23,824 nucleotides of DNA, taken from contig JARQWU010000163.1 in assembly GCA_040182905.1 (NCBI GenBank), positions 1 through 23,824 of the forward strand. The letters are read 5' to 3'. The DNA is from Barthelona sp. PAP020 (taxonomy: Eukaryota; Metamonada: BaSk clade). Under the pieces are notes generated by a model. It worked only from the letters and a program-made list of their open reading frames with translations, was not told the DNA's origin and did no database searches. Of this stretch, positions 1-9,500 are shown piece after piece. A program made the translations under genes and the position numbers. Position 1 is the stretch's first letter; the number at the start of each line of letters is the position of its first letter.

Positions 1-181
1 TTTCTTTAACAGCTTGTTTAGCAAGTGGAATACGAGCTTGATTGGCAGCACATGCACAATAGGCAAAAATCTTATCAACTTGCTCTTGAGAATATGTACT
101 GTATTCTTTTTGAGCCAAACGAACAGCATCAAGTAATTGGTCTAATGTTTCGGGACTATTAACAGTAACAACTTGTGACAT
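1..181 (-). CDS. adhE: Bifunctional acetaldehyde-CoA/alcohol dehydrogenase, N-terminus only (runs off the window)
   Basis: Reading the minus strand from the ATG at 181-179 gives 60 uninterrupted codons up to the window edge. The peptide has the typical AdhE N-terminus: a short variable leader, then RLAQKEYSTYSQEQVDKIF (residues 21-39) and ARIPLAKQAVKE (49-60). Bacterial and protist AdhE proteins have almost the same words, such as REYASFTQEQVDKIF and ARIPLAKMAV. The family reduces acetyl-CoA to acetaldehyde and then ethanol, regenerating NAD+ in cytosolic fermentation; the N-terminal half is the aldehyde dehydrogenase domain. Only the start of that domain is present, so catalytic residues cannot be checked. 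The start is the only in-frame ATG and matches the usual family start. The gene points away from the PGK-like gene across a 916 bp spacer. Known: family function. Inferred: that the full gene is intact. Confidence 0.92.
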   Translation of the reverse strand, partial: MSQVVTVNSPETLDQLLDAVRLAQKEYSTYSQEQVDKIFAYCACAANQARIPLAKQAVKE

Positions 182-227
182 TTGTTATGTTGTATCTATA
201 TAAAAAATAAATATAAAGGTTTTTAAG

Positions 228-256
228 TCTGAATCACCAATTTGATGTGATTCAGA
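228..256. repeat. Perfect 10 bp inverted repeat upstream of adhE
   Basis: TCTGAATCAC (228-237) is followed by a 9 nt spacer and its exact reverse complement GTGATTCAGA (247-256). It lies 46 nt upstream of the adhE ATG and 2 nt beyond the TGA of the start-less minus-strand frame at 259-399. It could be a palindromic protein-binding site in the adhE promoter, or a hairpin in an RNA end. The repeat is seen directly; its role is not known. Confidence 0.5.
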
Positions 257-258
257 TC

Positions 259-399
259 TCAAAGTAATAATTTAATATCTTCAATTTTTCCTTGATTTCT
301 TCTTCCTTCTTTAGCTGCAACAAGATTGCACCTTATCAATGTAATATTAGAAAGCGAATAAAGGGCATTTTTTACACTTTTTGATCTTGCATCTTTTTT
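259..399 (-). other. Start-less open frame, possible 3' exon or gene remnant
   Basis: Between stops at 400-402 and 259-261 the minus strand is open for 46 codons. It reads like real protein, with a mixed composition (for example LIRCNLVAAKEGRRNQGKIE) unlike the Lys/Asn/Phe/Ile-rich noise around it. No in-frame ATG exists, and I found no convincing splice acceptor leading into it. It could be the last exon of a spliced gene, a decayed gene, or chance. No family was recognised. Confidence 0.2.
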
Positions 400-1097
400 T
401 CAAGTGTTCTTTTCTTTTTCTAATTTTTTTTATTCTCAAACAAACAAAAAGTTCTTATGATAAATATTTTACAAGAAAACGAAAAAAAGAAAATTATTTT
501 TCAGATTAACTTTCAAAGGATAATTTTTTTTTTTCGTAACATTGATCTGACAAAAAAAACTTGAATAAATTTATCAATTTTCTCAATTTTTAAATTGAAA
601 GAAAATTGTTTCAAGTAAAATTTCGTTTTAAAGTCAATTTTTTGTTCAAAAACAAGACTTCACACTTCAAAATAATATATGTACCACTTTTCAGTTGAAA
701 GAATAAAAAAAATATCTGGAATCAAAAGGAAGGAATTTTTCCTATTGAAAAAGAGGAGATTATGATTGATTTTTTGCTTTATTATTCAATAAATGTTAAC
801 CAATATAAGATGTGGATCACTTAAATAAAATTTTCGGCGTTTTTAAATGTTGAATATTATTATGTCATTTCAATATTCAAAAATGATCATAACCAATGAA
901 TTTCAATTTGAGAAAACAAATGTTGAAAGAGTGTTTTAAGACAAAATATCCATTGATGCACTTTATATGCCAAAACTCAACAAAGGTCGCTTTTTTACAT
1001 CATCAAGTTATGTGAAGTTTTATCAACAAAAACAATAAATCAAACGAAAAAGATTGGGAAATAATGTTGTGTAGAAATACAGTTGTTTTGTGTCAAA

Positions 1098-2375
1098 ATG
1101 AATAATCCAAAAATTAGCATTGATGATATTATTGTGAATGAAAAGAGAGTTTTAATTCGAGTTGATTATGATGTTCCTTTTGTAAAAGGAACAAATATAA
1201 TTTCTGATTCTTCACTGATTAAAGAATCAATTCCCACCATTAACAGGCTTCTTGAAAAAGGGGCAAAGACGATTATCTTAATATCTCATTTGGGGCAGCC
1301 CAATGGTCAAGTTGTGCCTGAGTTGTCATTGAATATTGTTACGGATGAACTTTCGAGTCTTCTTGGAAAGCCAGTAACCTTTCTTCCTGAATGTGTTGGT
1401 TTTGAAATTGAAAAGGCTGTAGCTGATAAAGGTGTCTTTCTTTTGGAAAATCTCCGTTTCCACATTGAAGAAGAAGGAAAAGTTGAAGACATTGATGGTA
1501 ATATAATTGAGGCTGAAGAAACCGCTGTTGTAGCTTTTCGTGCTGGATTGGCTGCCTTAGCTGATGTGTTCGTGAATGATTCATTTAGTACATCCCATTG
1601 TGCTTATTCATCTGTACTTGGGGACGGGTTTGCAGTTCGTGCCACTGGATATTTTTTAAAGAAAGAAATTGATTCTTTATGTTCTGCTCTTCATGTTCCT
1701 CAAAGACCATATCTTGCCATTTTTGGTGGTGCCAATCTTTCTAGTAAGATTAATGTTATTGAAAAGATAATTTCTGTTGTTGACGATCTTATTATTTGTG
1801 GTGACATAGCTTTTGCCTTTAGAAAAGTTCTTGACAGCATGTCGATTGGAAATTCTTACTTTAATGAGGATGCAGTGATTTTTATTCAAGGAATAATGGA
1901 AAAAGCTGCAAATCGTGAGCATCCAGTTAATATTCATCTTCCCGTTGATTTTTTAACCGCTCACGAATTTCGGAATGATACTGAAATTGTGATTCGCACA
2001 ATTGATGAGGGAATTCCTGACGAGTGGGTAGGTCTTGATTGTGGGCCAGAATCTCTTGCCTATTTTAAACAAGTGATTTTGGATTCAAAGACAATTGTTT
2101 GGAGTGGACCACCTGGAGCGTTTGAATTTGATAATTTTTCAGGGGGAACAAGAGGAATAATCAACACTTTAATTGAAGCCACAACTAATGGTTGCGTTTC
2201 AATTATAGGTGGCAAAGATACTGTATCTTGTGTCAATAAATGGAATGTTTCAAATCAGTTTTCTCATGTTTCCACTGGCAATTGTGCTTTTCTAAATTTT
2301 ATTGCAGGCATTGAGTTACCTGGTCTTGCTGCTTTGTCTGTAAAGGTTGAATATTCTGAAAATGAATGTGAGTAA
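1098..2375 (+). CDS. Phosphoglycerate kinase-like protein, probably catalytically inactive
   Basis: A 425-residue protein of normal PGK length, colinear with eukaryotic PGK from end to end. Family landmarks include RVDYDVP (21-27), SHLGQPNG (63-70), LLENLRFHIEEEGK (115-128), VFVNDSFSTSH (157-167), LPVDF (291-295), LDCGPES (313-319), IVWSGPPGAFE (333-343) and HVSTG (390-394). True PGK transfers phosphate between 1,3-bisphosphoglycerate and ADP in glycolysis. Here key positions are changed: the 3-phosphoglycerate arginines are L40, Q67 and C168 (only R120 remains), the Asn after the first Asp is D25, the Lys of the GGAK motif is N213, GGGDT is GGKDT (371-375), and the GGG after HVST is GNC (394-396). 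The frame is intact, so a pseudoenzyme or changed-function paralogue is more likely than a pseudogene. The start is the ATG at 1098; a TTG 15 nt upstream is unlikely in a eukaryote. The stop lies 38 nt before the PP2A gene. Confidence 0.9.
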   Translation: MNNPKISIDDIIVNEKRVLIRVDYDVPFVKGTNIISDSSLIKESIPTINRLLEKGAKTIILISHLGQPNGQVVPELSLNIVTDELSSLLGKPVTFLPECVGFEIEKAVADKGVFLLENLRFHIEEEGKVEDIDGNIIEAEETAVVAFRAGLAALADVFVNDSFSTSHCAYSSVLGDGFAVRATGYFLKKEIDSLCSALHVPQRPYLAIFGGANLSSKINVIEKIISVVDDLIICGDIAFAFRKVLDSMSIGNSYFNEDAVIFIQGIMEKAANREHPVNIHLPVDFLTAHEFRNDTEIVIRTIDEGIPDEWVGLDCGPESLAYFKQVILDSKTIVWSGPPGAFEFDNFSGGTRGIINTLIEATTNGCVSIIGGKDTVSCVNKWNVSNQFSHVSTGNCAFLNFIAGIELPGLAALSVKVEYSENECE

Positions 2376-2389
2376 ATATCAACAGAGAT

Positions 2390-2410
2390 TTTTTTTTTTT
2401 TATTTGACAG
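2390..2410 (+). promoter_or_regulatory. T12 tract followed by CAG, splice-acceptor-like, before the PP2A start
   Basis: The whole PGK-PP2A spacer is 38 nt. It contains twelve T in a row (2390-2401), then ATTTGACAG ending at 2410, and only AAA separates this from the ATG at 2414. That is the form of a polypyrimidine tract plus 3' splice site. It could be the acceptor of a 5'-UTR intron or of trans-splicing. It could equally be an ordinary T tract in a short AT-rich UTR. Confidence 0.25.
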
Positions 2411-2413
2411 AAA

Positions 2414-3340
2414 ATGGTTGAACTTAATTTAGATTCCATTATTGAAAAACTTTATGATTGTCAATTAATTGAAGAATCAGAAATTAAATTGATTTGTGAG
2501 AAAGTTAAATTAATTTTGTTAGAAGAATCAAATATCCAAAATGTGAAAGCCCCTGTAACTCTTGTAGGTGATATTCATGCTCAATTCTATGATTTAGTTG
2601 AGATGTTTAAGATGGGGGGCCCTCTTCCATTCACAAATTATTTGTTTTTAGGAGATTTTGTCGATCGAGGTATTTTTGGGATTGAAACAGTTGTATTATT
2701 ATTAAGTTTAAAAGTTAAGTATCCTGATAGAATCACTTTGTTGAGAGGTAATCATGAATCAAGACAAATCACACAAATATATGGGTTTTACAACGAATGT
2801 CGGAAGAAATTTGGTTCAACAAAGGTATGGGAGTGTTTAACAGATGTTTTTGATTCTCTGCCGTTGGCTGCTTTAATTGAAAATCAAATTCTTGCTGTAC
2901 ATGGAGGTCTATCACCTTCTTGTAAATTTTTGGATGAAATTCGTAAATTTAATCGTGTACAAGAACCACCACATGATGGATTGATGGCTGATTTAATTTG
3001 GTCTGATCCAGACGATCGCAGTGGTATGGGATACAGTGTTTCTGCCAGAGGTTGTGGTTTTAATTTTGGAAAGGAAGCTTCACAGATGTTTATGCATGAT
3101 AACGATATTGATTTAATTGTCAGAGCTCATCAAGTTGCTCAAAATGGTTACATGAGTGCTCATGATGGAAAAGTTATAACTATTTTTTCTGCTCCGAACT
3201 ATTGTTACAGAGTTGGGAATATGGGTGCCATTATGGAAGTTGATGAAAATTTAGAAAAAACTATCACACAATTTGATGCTGCACCGGTTCGTGGGATGCA
3301 AAAAACAAAAACTAGGAGTACACCTGATTACTTTTTATGA
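2414..3340 (+). CDS. Serine/threonine protein phosphatase 2A catalytic subunit (PP2A-C)
   Basis: A 308-residue protein against 309 for human PP2A-C, colinear along its length. The metal and phosphate ligands of the PPP family are all present: D53 and H55 in GDIHA, D81 in GDFVDRG, N113 and H114 in RGNHESRQIT, H163 in HGGLSPS, H239 in RAHQ, and SAPNYCYR near 258-266. It ends in TPDYFL, the PP2A-type tail whose Tyr and final Leu are the known sites of phosphorylation and carboxymethylation that control subunit assembly. PP2A dephosphorylates Ser/Thr as the catalytic part of an A/B/C holoenzyme in cytosol and nucleus. Two oddities: the Gly of the GDxHG motif is Ala56, and two extra residues lie before ARGCGF near 210. 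It is 38 nt downstream of the PGK-like gene on the same strand. PP4 and PP6 are less likely given the tail and length. Confidence 0.96.
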   Translation: MVELNLDSIIEKLYDCQLIEESEIKLICEKVKLILLEESNIQNVKAPVTLVGDIHAQFYDLVEMFKMGGPLPFTNYLFLGDFVDRGIFGIETVVLLLSLKVKYPDRITLLRGNHESRQITQIYGFYNECRKKFGSTKVWECLTDVFDSLPLAALIENQILAVHGGLSPSCKFLDEIRKFNRVQEPPHDGLMADLIWSDPDDRSGMGYSVSARGCGFNFGKEASQMFMHDNDIDLIVRAHQVAQNGYMSAHDGKVITIFSAPNYCYRVGNMGAIMEVDENLEKTITQFDAAPVRGMQKTKTRSTPDYFL

Positions 3341-3549
3341 AAAGATGTGTGTAATAAAAGAAAAAAGAATAATTTTTTTTTCATTTTTCAAATCAACCAA
3401 TTTAACATTAAATTAAAGAAATTTAGCTCATTTTTATACCTTTGTTTGTAAAATGAAAGAAAGATTGATAATTTTTTCTTCTTTTGAGGAAATAAAAACA
3501 GATCATTTTTTTAACCCATTTATTCATTTAGTATGACAATATATATGAC
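3341..3549. other. Short AT-rich spacer
   Basis: This 209 bp stretch holds an AATAAA-like word just after the PP2A stop, T and A runs, and a pyrimidine-rich segment ending in TTTAG at 3531, 18 nt before the next ATG. I see no other structure. Confidence 0.4.
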
Positions 3550-6500
3550 ATGCTATTAATTAACATCCAAAATGTGTTTCGGTTAATAATAATTTTGATA
3601 ACATTTCAAATCATACTTGGTAATGATTGTTCTGATGCGAATTTTTACTCGAATTTTGGCGATTGTAATTTATATTGTGATGATACTGCGACATGTGATG
3701 GAAAAGGAATTTGTAACTCCCAAGGAGAATGCGATTGTCAATATCCAAACGTTAAACAGCTAAAATATTATGGAAATCATTTAAATTTTGATTATAATGG
3801 CGGTAATACTTATTTTGGTTATTATATTGCCATTTCTGACTATTTATTTGTTTCTGGTAACTTAGATGGTCCAATTTTTATATATTCTGCGGGTTTAAGT
3901 GACACTAAAATTGAGTATACAACGACAGTGTCTGGATGCAGTGGTCCTGTTGATGTTGATGAAAATAGAGTTGTTTGTCTTGGTTCTTCAAATGATTTTT
4001 ATGTTTATGATTACATCAATGGTGTGTTCAGCAAAAAAACACATATGGCTACAAGTTCATGTGTCGTTGAAACCATTGGTATTTACAAAGACACAGTTGT
4101 TTGTGCAAATGGAAATGAAGTTATTATTTTTGAAGAAAGTGATGGAACTTGGGTTAAACTGAGCTACACGGTTGATACAAGCAGTTATTTATCCAGGAAC
4201 ATCAATAAATTGATTTTCAATGATGATATGATAATTGCTCTGGAAGGAAGAACTTCGGAGAAAATACTGGTTGTTATTCACAAAAAGAATTACAAGTGGG
4301 TTATTGATGGATCAATTAAAGATGAAAGGCCTGTTACTAAAAGTGAGAACGACGATTGGTTTGCTTATGAAGGTTATGTTTCGAAGGATCTAATAATAGT
4401 CAGTGGCAGTTTTTGGGTTCAAGAAGGTAGTTGGAAAAGATATCCAGGAATGCATGCTTATCGAAAACAAGATGGAATTTGGGTTGAAGTTGCCACAGTT
4501 CATGGGAAATCTACAGCAGATTTTGTGTCGTGCAGTTATTCCAAGGAAACAAATATGGTGGTAATGTCGTATCCTGAATATTACTCAGGGAGTCGCTATT
4601 ATGCTATAATTGAATGGTATGAATTTCAAAACAATAAGTTTAGATTTCTAAGGCGTACGCAAAACACGTTGTATTATTACTATTGTTACACTCATCGATA
4701 TCCCCAAATTAAAATATCTCCCAATGGAAAATATATCATTCAATCAGAGCCATCAGCCACGGTTATTAATAATGGAGATGGTCAAGTTGATGTCTATAGT
4801 TACAGTTGTGTTGGATGTGATGAACAGCACAGTTGTGGTTTTAATGGAACATGTAATAGCGATACTAACTTATGTGAGTGTTCAAATAATTATGTTCATG
4901 GTTGGGGAAACAAAGCTTTTTTTGGGCTTGACAATCCATTTGATGCAATTGACGTTATTGATTTTTATGTTGTCACGTTGTTGGATCAAAATATTAAATA
5001 TTGGACCATAGATTCAGGAGAATTTGTTTCTAACAAAGAGGTTGAGTTATCTGGATTGGGAAAAAGTTTTAAAATTCTTGATGATGGGATACTTGTTGGA
5101 TTTCCTGATGAACAGGTTGTAAAGTACATTTCGGACACAAAAATCGTCCTATTCAAACCTAATGATAATTGTGTTGGATATGGGAGTGTTTTTGAATATA
5201 AGGATGAGATATTATTAATTCATGGTGATGTTTTAGAGTGTCAAACTTTGTATTTGTATTATTTTAATGAAAACATGACTACTTTTAACATAAAAAAAGA
5301 AATTGCCAATTTATTGGATCCAAATAGTGCGGCTAAGGAAACATATTATGCAATAGGAGTTGGTAATTGTGCTTTTATAGGTACCAATAAAAAAATATAT
5401 GCATTTTGTTTGATAGACAAATATACTTCACCCTCCTTCATTCAGCATTCAATAATCAACATAGCTGAAGATTATGTTGATTTTGAAGGATTTGGTGAAA
5501 TAATTACAGCAGATTCTTACCATTTACTTGTGGCTGTTGAGTCAGTTTTATTAATTTATGAATTACACACCCTATCAAATGATTGGAAAAAAGTCGATCA
5601 AATCGTTTTTTCAACAAAGATAGAAACAATTGACACATATGAAAAAACCCTTTATGTTGTGGAAAAAAAGCCATTGGATGCTGATTTTGACTTTTTGATT
5701 TCAGATATGTTCATCATTCATCAGTTTCACTTTCAAGGTGAAATAACCAATACATATCAAATACTGAACAATTATGAATTTGAATTGCCTTTTTCTTCCA
5801 ATTCCACGTCAAGGTCTGGTTCTGTTTCGTCAACAATTCTTTCTTTTAAAGCGTTTAACCATCGGCTAATATTTAATTCCAGCAAAGGCTTGTTTATTTA
5901 TGAATTTGGATGTGTTTCATGTGAGGAATCCTTTTTTCCAGACGGTCAATGCAATCGCTACAAACCGTTAACAACACAAACCTTTAATGTTGCTGAAAAT
6001 AATTTGATTTGTCCAGCAAAGCAATTTCCTACTATATTTGAATATTTTTTCGATTCTACGTCTATTACATATTATACTGATGTTCCTGTCATTAAGTGTA
6101 CAAACAAAAATTGCATTGCTCTCAGTATTGACCAAAAAAGCATATATTTTATTGATATAACGAATAAACCAACCATTAGTTTCACTTTCAATAATGGAAA
6201 TGAATTGGGAAGTCATTGTGTTATGGCAAAAGATGATTACATGTTTTTTGGGAGTGTAACAAGTGGTAAGCTCCATATTTATAAGTATTCGTTGGAATCA
6301 TGGGTAGAAGCTGGAAATATTCAAGCAACTGGAATTGGTAGTTCATGTGCTGTTGATTCGTGGTTGTTAATTGGAGTACAAGATGAGCAGAGGGTTTCTT
6401 TATATAATTTCATTGATGAAAGTAACTATGGAAAGGTATATGAAATTAGCTGCTCTGATCCTGGTTCCTATTCTTTGATTTCTGTGACTTTAATCAATTC

Positions 6501-9500
6501 TATCTGTAATTCGACATTTGGAACATACTTAAGAACCGCCAAAAATATTGCCATTATCGGTTGTGAGAATTGTGCTCAAGAAAGAGGTGCATTTTTTGTG
6601 TACCTCCTACAGAAAAGCTATTACACTTTGTTAAGTGTAGTTCAACATCCAAGTTGTAATATTGGTGATAAATGTGGTGCTTCCATGGATACTAATGGCC
6701 GTTATGTTGTGTTGAGTCATATGTCAGTGATTTCCATTTATGAGTGGACAGAGTCGACATTGAGCTTTACTTTGCTCAAAACAATTGAGTCATCCTTTAG
6801 TTCCAATCGGGAATATATTTTTGGGACAAGTGTTGCAGTGTCTGATACAAAATTGGTTATTTTAAGTGTATTAAAAGACACATCATTGCTAGACAATTAC
6901 AATCTCAAAGTGTATTCCATTTCTGATGAAGTGAATAACTTGAATGAGAGAATTAAGCTTACTGAAGATTTGACCAGTAAAGAAAGCTCATTAGGTACGA
7001 ATCCAATTACTAATTCATTAACATTATCTGATAATGGAAGAATATTCATTGGTTATTCAAGATATGGAGGAATTCCCTTGTTTGAGATCAATACTAATTG
7101 TTCAAGTTGCTCAGTGGAGTTTACCTGTGATGGAAAGGCTGCTTGCAGTACAGAAGGTGAGTTTGACTGCATAACGGAAGATGTGACTCGATTTCGTTAT
7201 GATTGGTTTAATTCTAATGAGTTATTCGAAGATTTATGGACTTATAATGACTTTGGTCGAGCTTTGTTCATTCACAATGACGGTGATGTATTTGTTGGAG
7301 CGCCTTTATCTGATGGAAGAGGAAAGGTAATGGTATTTGATGATCACATCAGTGTCACAAAAAGTATATTGGAAATTGAGGCTGAAGAAACCATTAATTC
7401 TGTAACTTTTGGTTGGTCAATCACTGAATTCGATGGTCAAATAATTGTTAGTGACCCTAATTTAAAGAAAGTGCAAGTTTTCGATGATGTTGGACTAAAT
7501 TTGATTGATTCTATTCTTAAAGAAGATTGCAGTGGATTTGGACGTGTAATTTTCGGTAATGATGATTGGTTGGTGGTGTTTGGTGATATCAATGAATGCA
7601 ATCAATTGTATGTTTATGGTGTTGTAGAAGACTACTCATACAATTTGTCTGTGAATCACGAAGAAGCATTATGGGATGAAGCTCGTGTCGTTTTGCTTGA
7701 AAACTCATTGTTTGTCAGTTATATACAAGGATATGTGACTATTTTTCCTGATGTTTCCAATGCATACAACTATGAAACCGATTATATTGAAAACTTTGGA
7801 AACCTTATGGTTGGGTTTGACAAGCATCTGTTTATTTGCAGTGTTTCTACCATATATATTTATTTTCATGACACTGTCCTTGACAATTGGATTCCGAAAC
7901 AAGTAATCAGTGTTGAATATTCCTCAATATTGGCGATCACTGGTGATGGTTTCCTTCTTTTGGTTGCGGTTCAAAGTGCTTCAGATTCACTCGGTTGTGA
8001 TATTCTTGTGTATCGTTTTAATGGAGATACTTGGGCGCACACAGATACGATGGACAATATTTTTGAAAACAGATATCCAAATTTGCCAGTTTTTCCTGAA
8101 ATCAATTTGAATTTTCATGACAACATGCTATATGTTGTGATTGTATCACAGGAAACTTCGGATGTTTATAACACTGCAAGTTCTCTTCTCTCTTTCAATC
8201 TTACGTTTGATTCATGTGTTGAAGGCTTTTATCCCCCTGGTGATTGTACGATTGAGGAGGCTGTTGAATGTAATAACCTTGGAAGCCTTGAAACTGACGG
8301 GTGTGATTGTAGTTCACTTGCTTCAATTGCCTATATCTTCAATGATACAATTGAAAGTGGTGATAGCACCTGCGGATTGGCTTTTGAATATTGTGATTCA
8401 TTTTTTGTGATAATTTCTTCAAGAAAAATGGCTTTTTATGCTTTAGATAGAAGCATCATCACAGAGGATGAAATTTCATGGACAAACACAGACTATGTTT
8501 CAGTTTCATTTAACAACACTTTTGCATGCGCAAATGCGGAGGGTTTCTATACTATTTACTCTTTGTTGCAAACAAATGAATTGAAAAAAATGGGTGGCAA
8601 AGTTGCCTCATTGGAAGACACTTTTGGAAAGAGCATTGCCTTGTATGAAAATCATTTATTCATTGGTTCAGACACTCAAATTGCTCAAATTGATTTTGAT
8701 ATTGTTAATGTTGTGGTAACAAACTATGTTTTGTATGATATTGATGATTCTTTTCAAGATTCTACTACTTTTAGTGATGATTCGACGTTTGCTAGCTCGT
8801 TAGCTGCTAATGAAAGATGGTTGGTTGTATCATTGCCTCAAACAAACAAATTGATAATTTTTGATTACACAGTATCTTATCCTCGAATTGCTAATGGAGA
8901 CAAGGCAAGTATAGGAGATAGTTATATTTTGATCGACCATAGTGCGGACATTGACGTGTATGGATTTGGTATTGATATTAAATTTGTTGTTGAAACTGGT
9001 CAATTGCTAATTTTGACTAGTAAGGTTGGTGAATTTAAAGATGGATTGTTGTATATCTTTGAATATAAAAACAACAACTGGATAAAACAACAACTTGTGA
9101 TTGCTCCTGTTGGATCTCGGTTTTTGGATCAGTTAAGTGTGTCCAATGAGAAAATTGTCGTTTTGGTTGATAACTATCCCTCTGATAAAGAGAATTTTTT
9201 CCGTTGGTTAGCTATTTATGATAAGAATTTGGTTGAAGGAAAGTGGGTTTTGGTTGACGCTGTTTATGATTTTTCTGTTGATAAAAAGGAATTATCAGAT
9301 TTATTCAGAATTTCAAAAGATGGTATTATTCTTGTGAGATTTCAATTGGAGGATGTTTACAGTGTTTCAAGTTACAGACACAGTTGTGTGGAGAATACAA
9401 CACTTTCAAAATGTGATGGGTTGACAGGAATTTTTATCGATAATGACTATACAGGATGTATTTTAAATGAAACAGTTGGAATTGGGTATATTCTATTGAT

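Larger units (their letters stand above)
182..1097. other. Divergent AT-rich spacer between adhE and the PGK-like gene
   Basis: This 916 bp stretch should carry both promoters. It is made of long A and T runs. It holds a perfect 10 bp inverted repeat near the adhE start (228-256), a start-less open frame on the minus strand (259-399) and a 9 bp inverted repeat (850-858 with 872-880). A 39-codon ATG frame at 896-1015 on the plus strand shows no recognisable sequence. I see no RNA gene or recognised core promoter motif. Confidence 0.5.

Noticed and set aside
850-880. 9 bp inverted repeat TTGAATATT/AATATTCAA as a regulatory hairpin
   Set aside because: It is made almost only of A and T in a very AT-rich spacer, so chance is likely and no neighbouring signal supports it.
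896-1015. 39-codon plus-strand ORF upstream of the PGK-like gene
   Set aside because: It is short, not recognisable, and within expectation for AT-rich leader sequence. No splice signal joins it to the PGK frame.
1083-1097. Five extra N-terminal codons on the PGK-like protein
   Set aside because: That start would be TTG. The ATG at 1098 gives the usual PGK N-terminus.
5968-6276. Minus-strand ORFs of 60-130 codons inside the giant gene
   Set aside because: They lie wholly opposite a well-supported coding frame and show no recognisable protein features.
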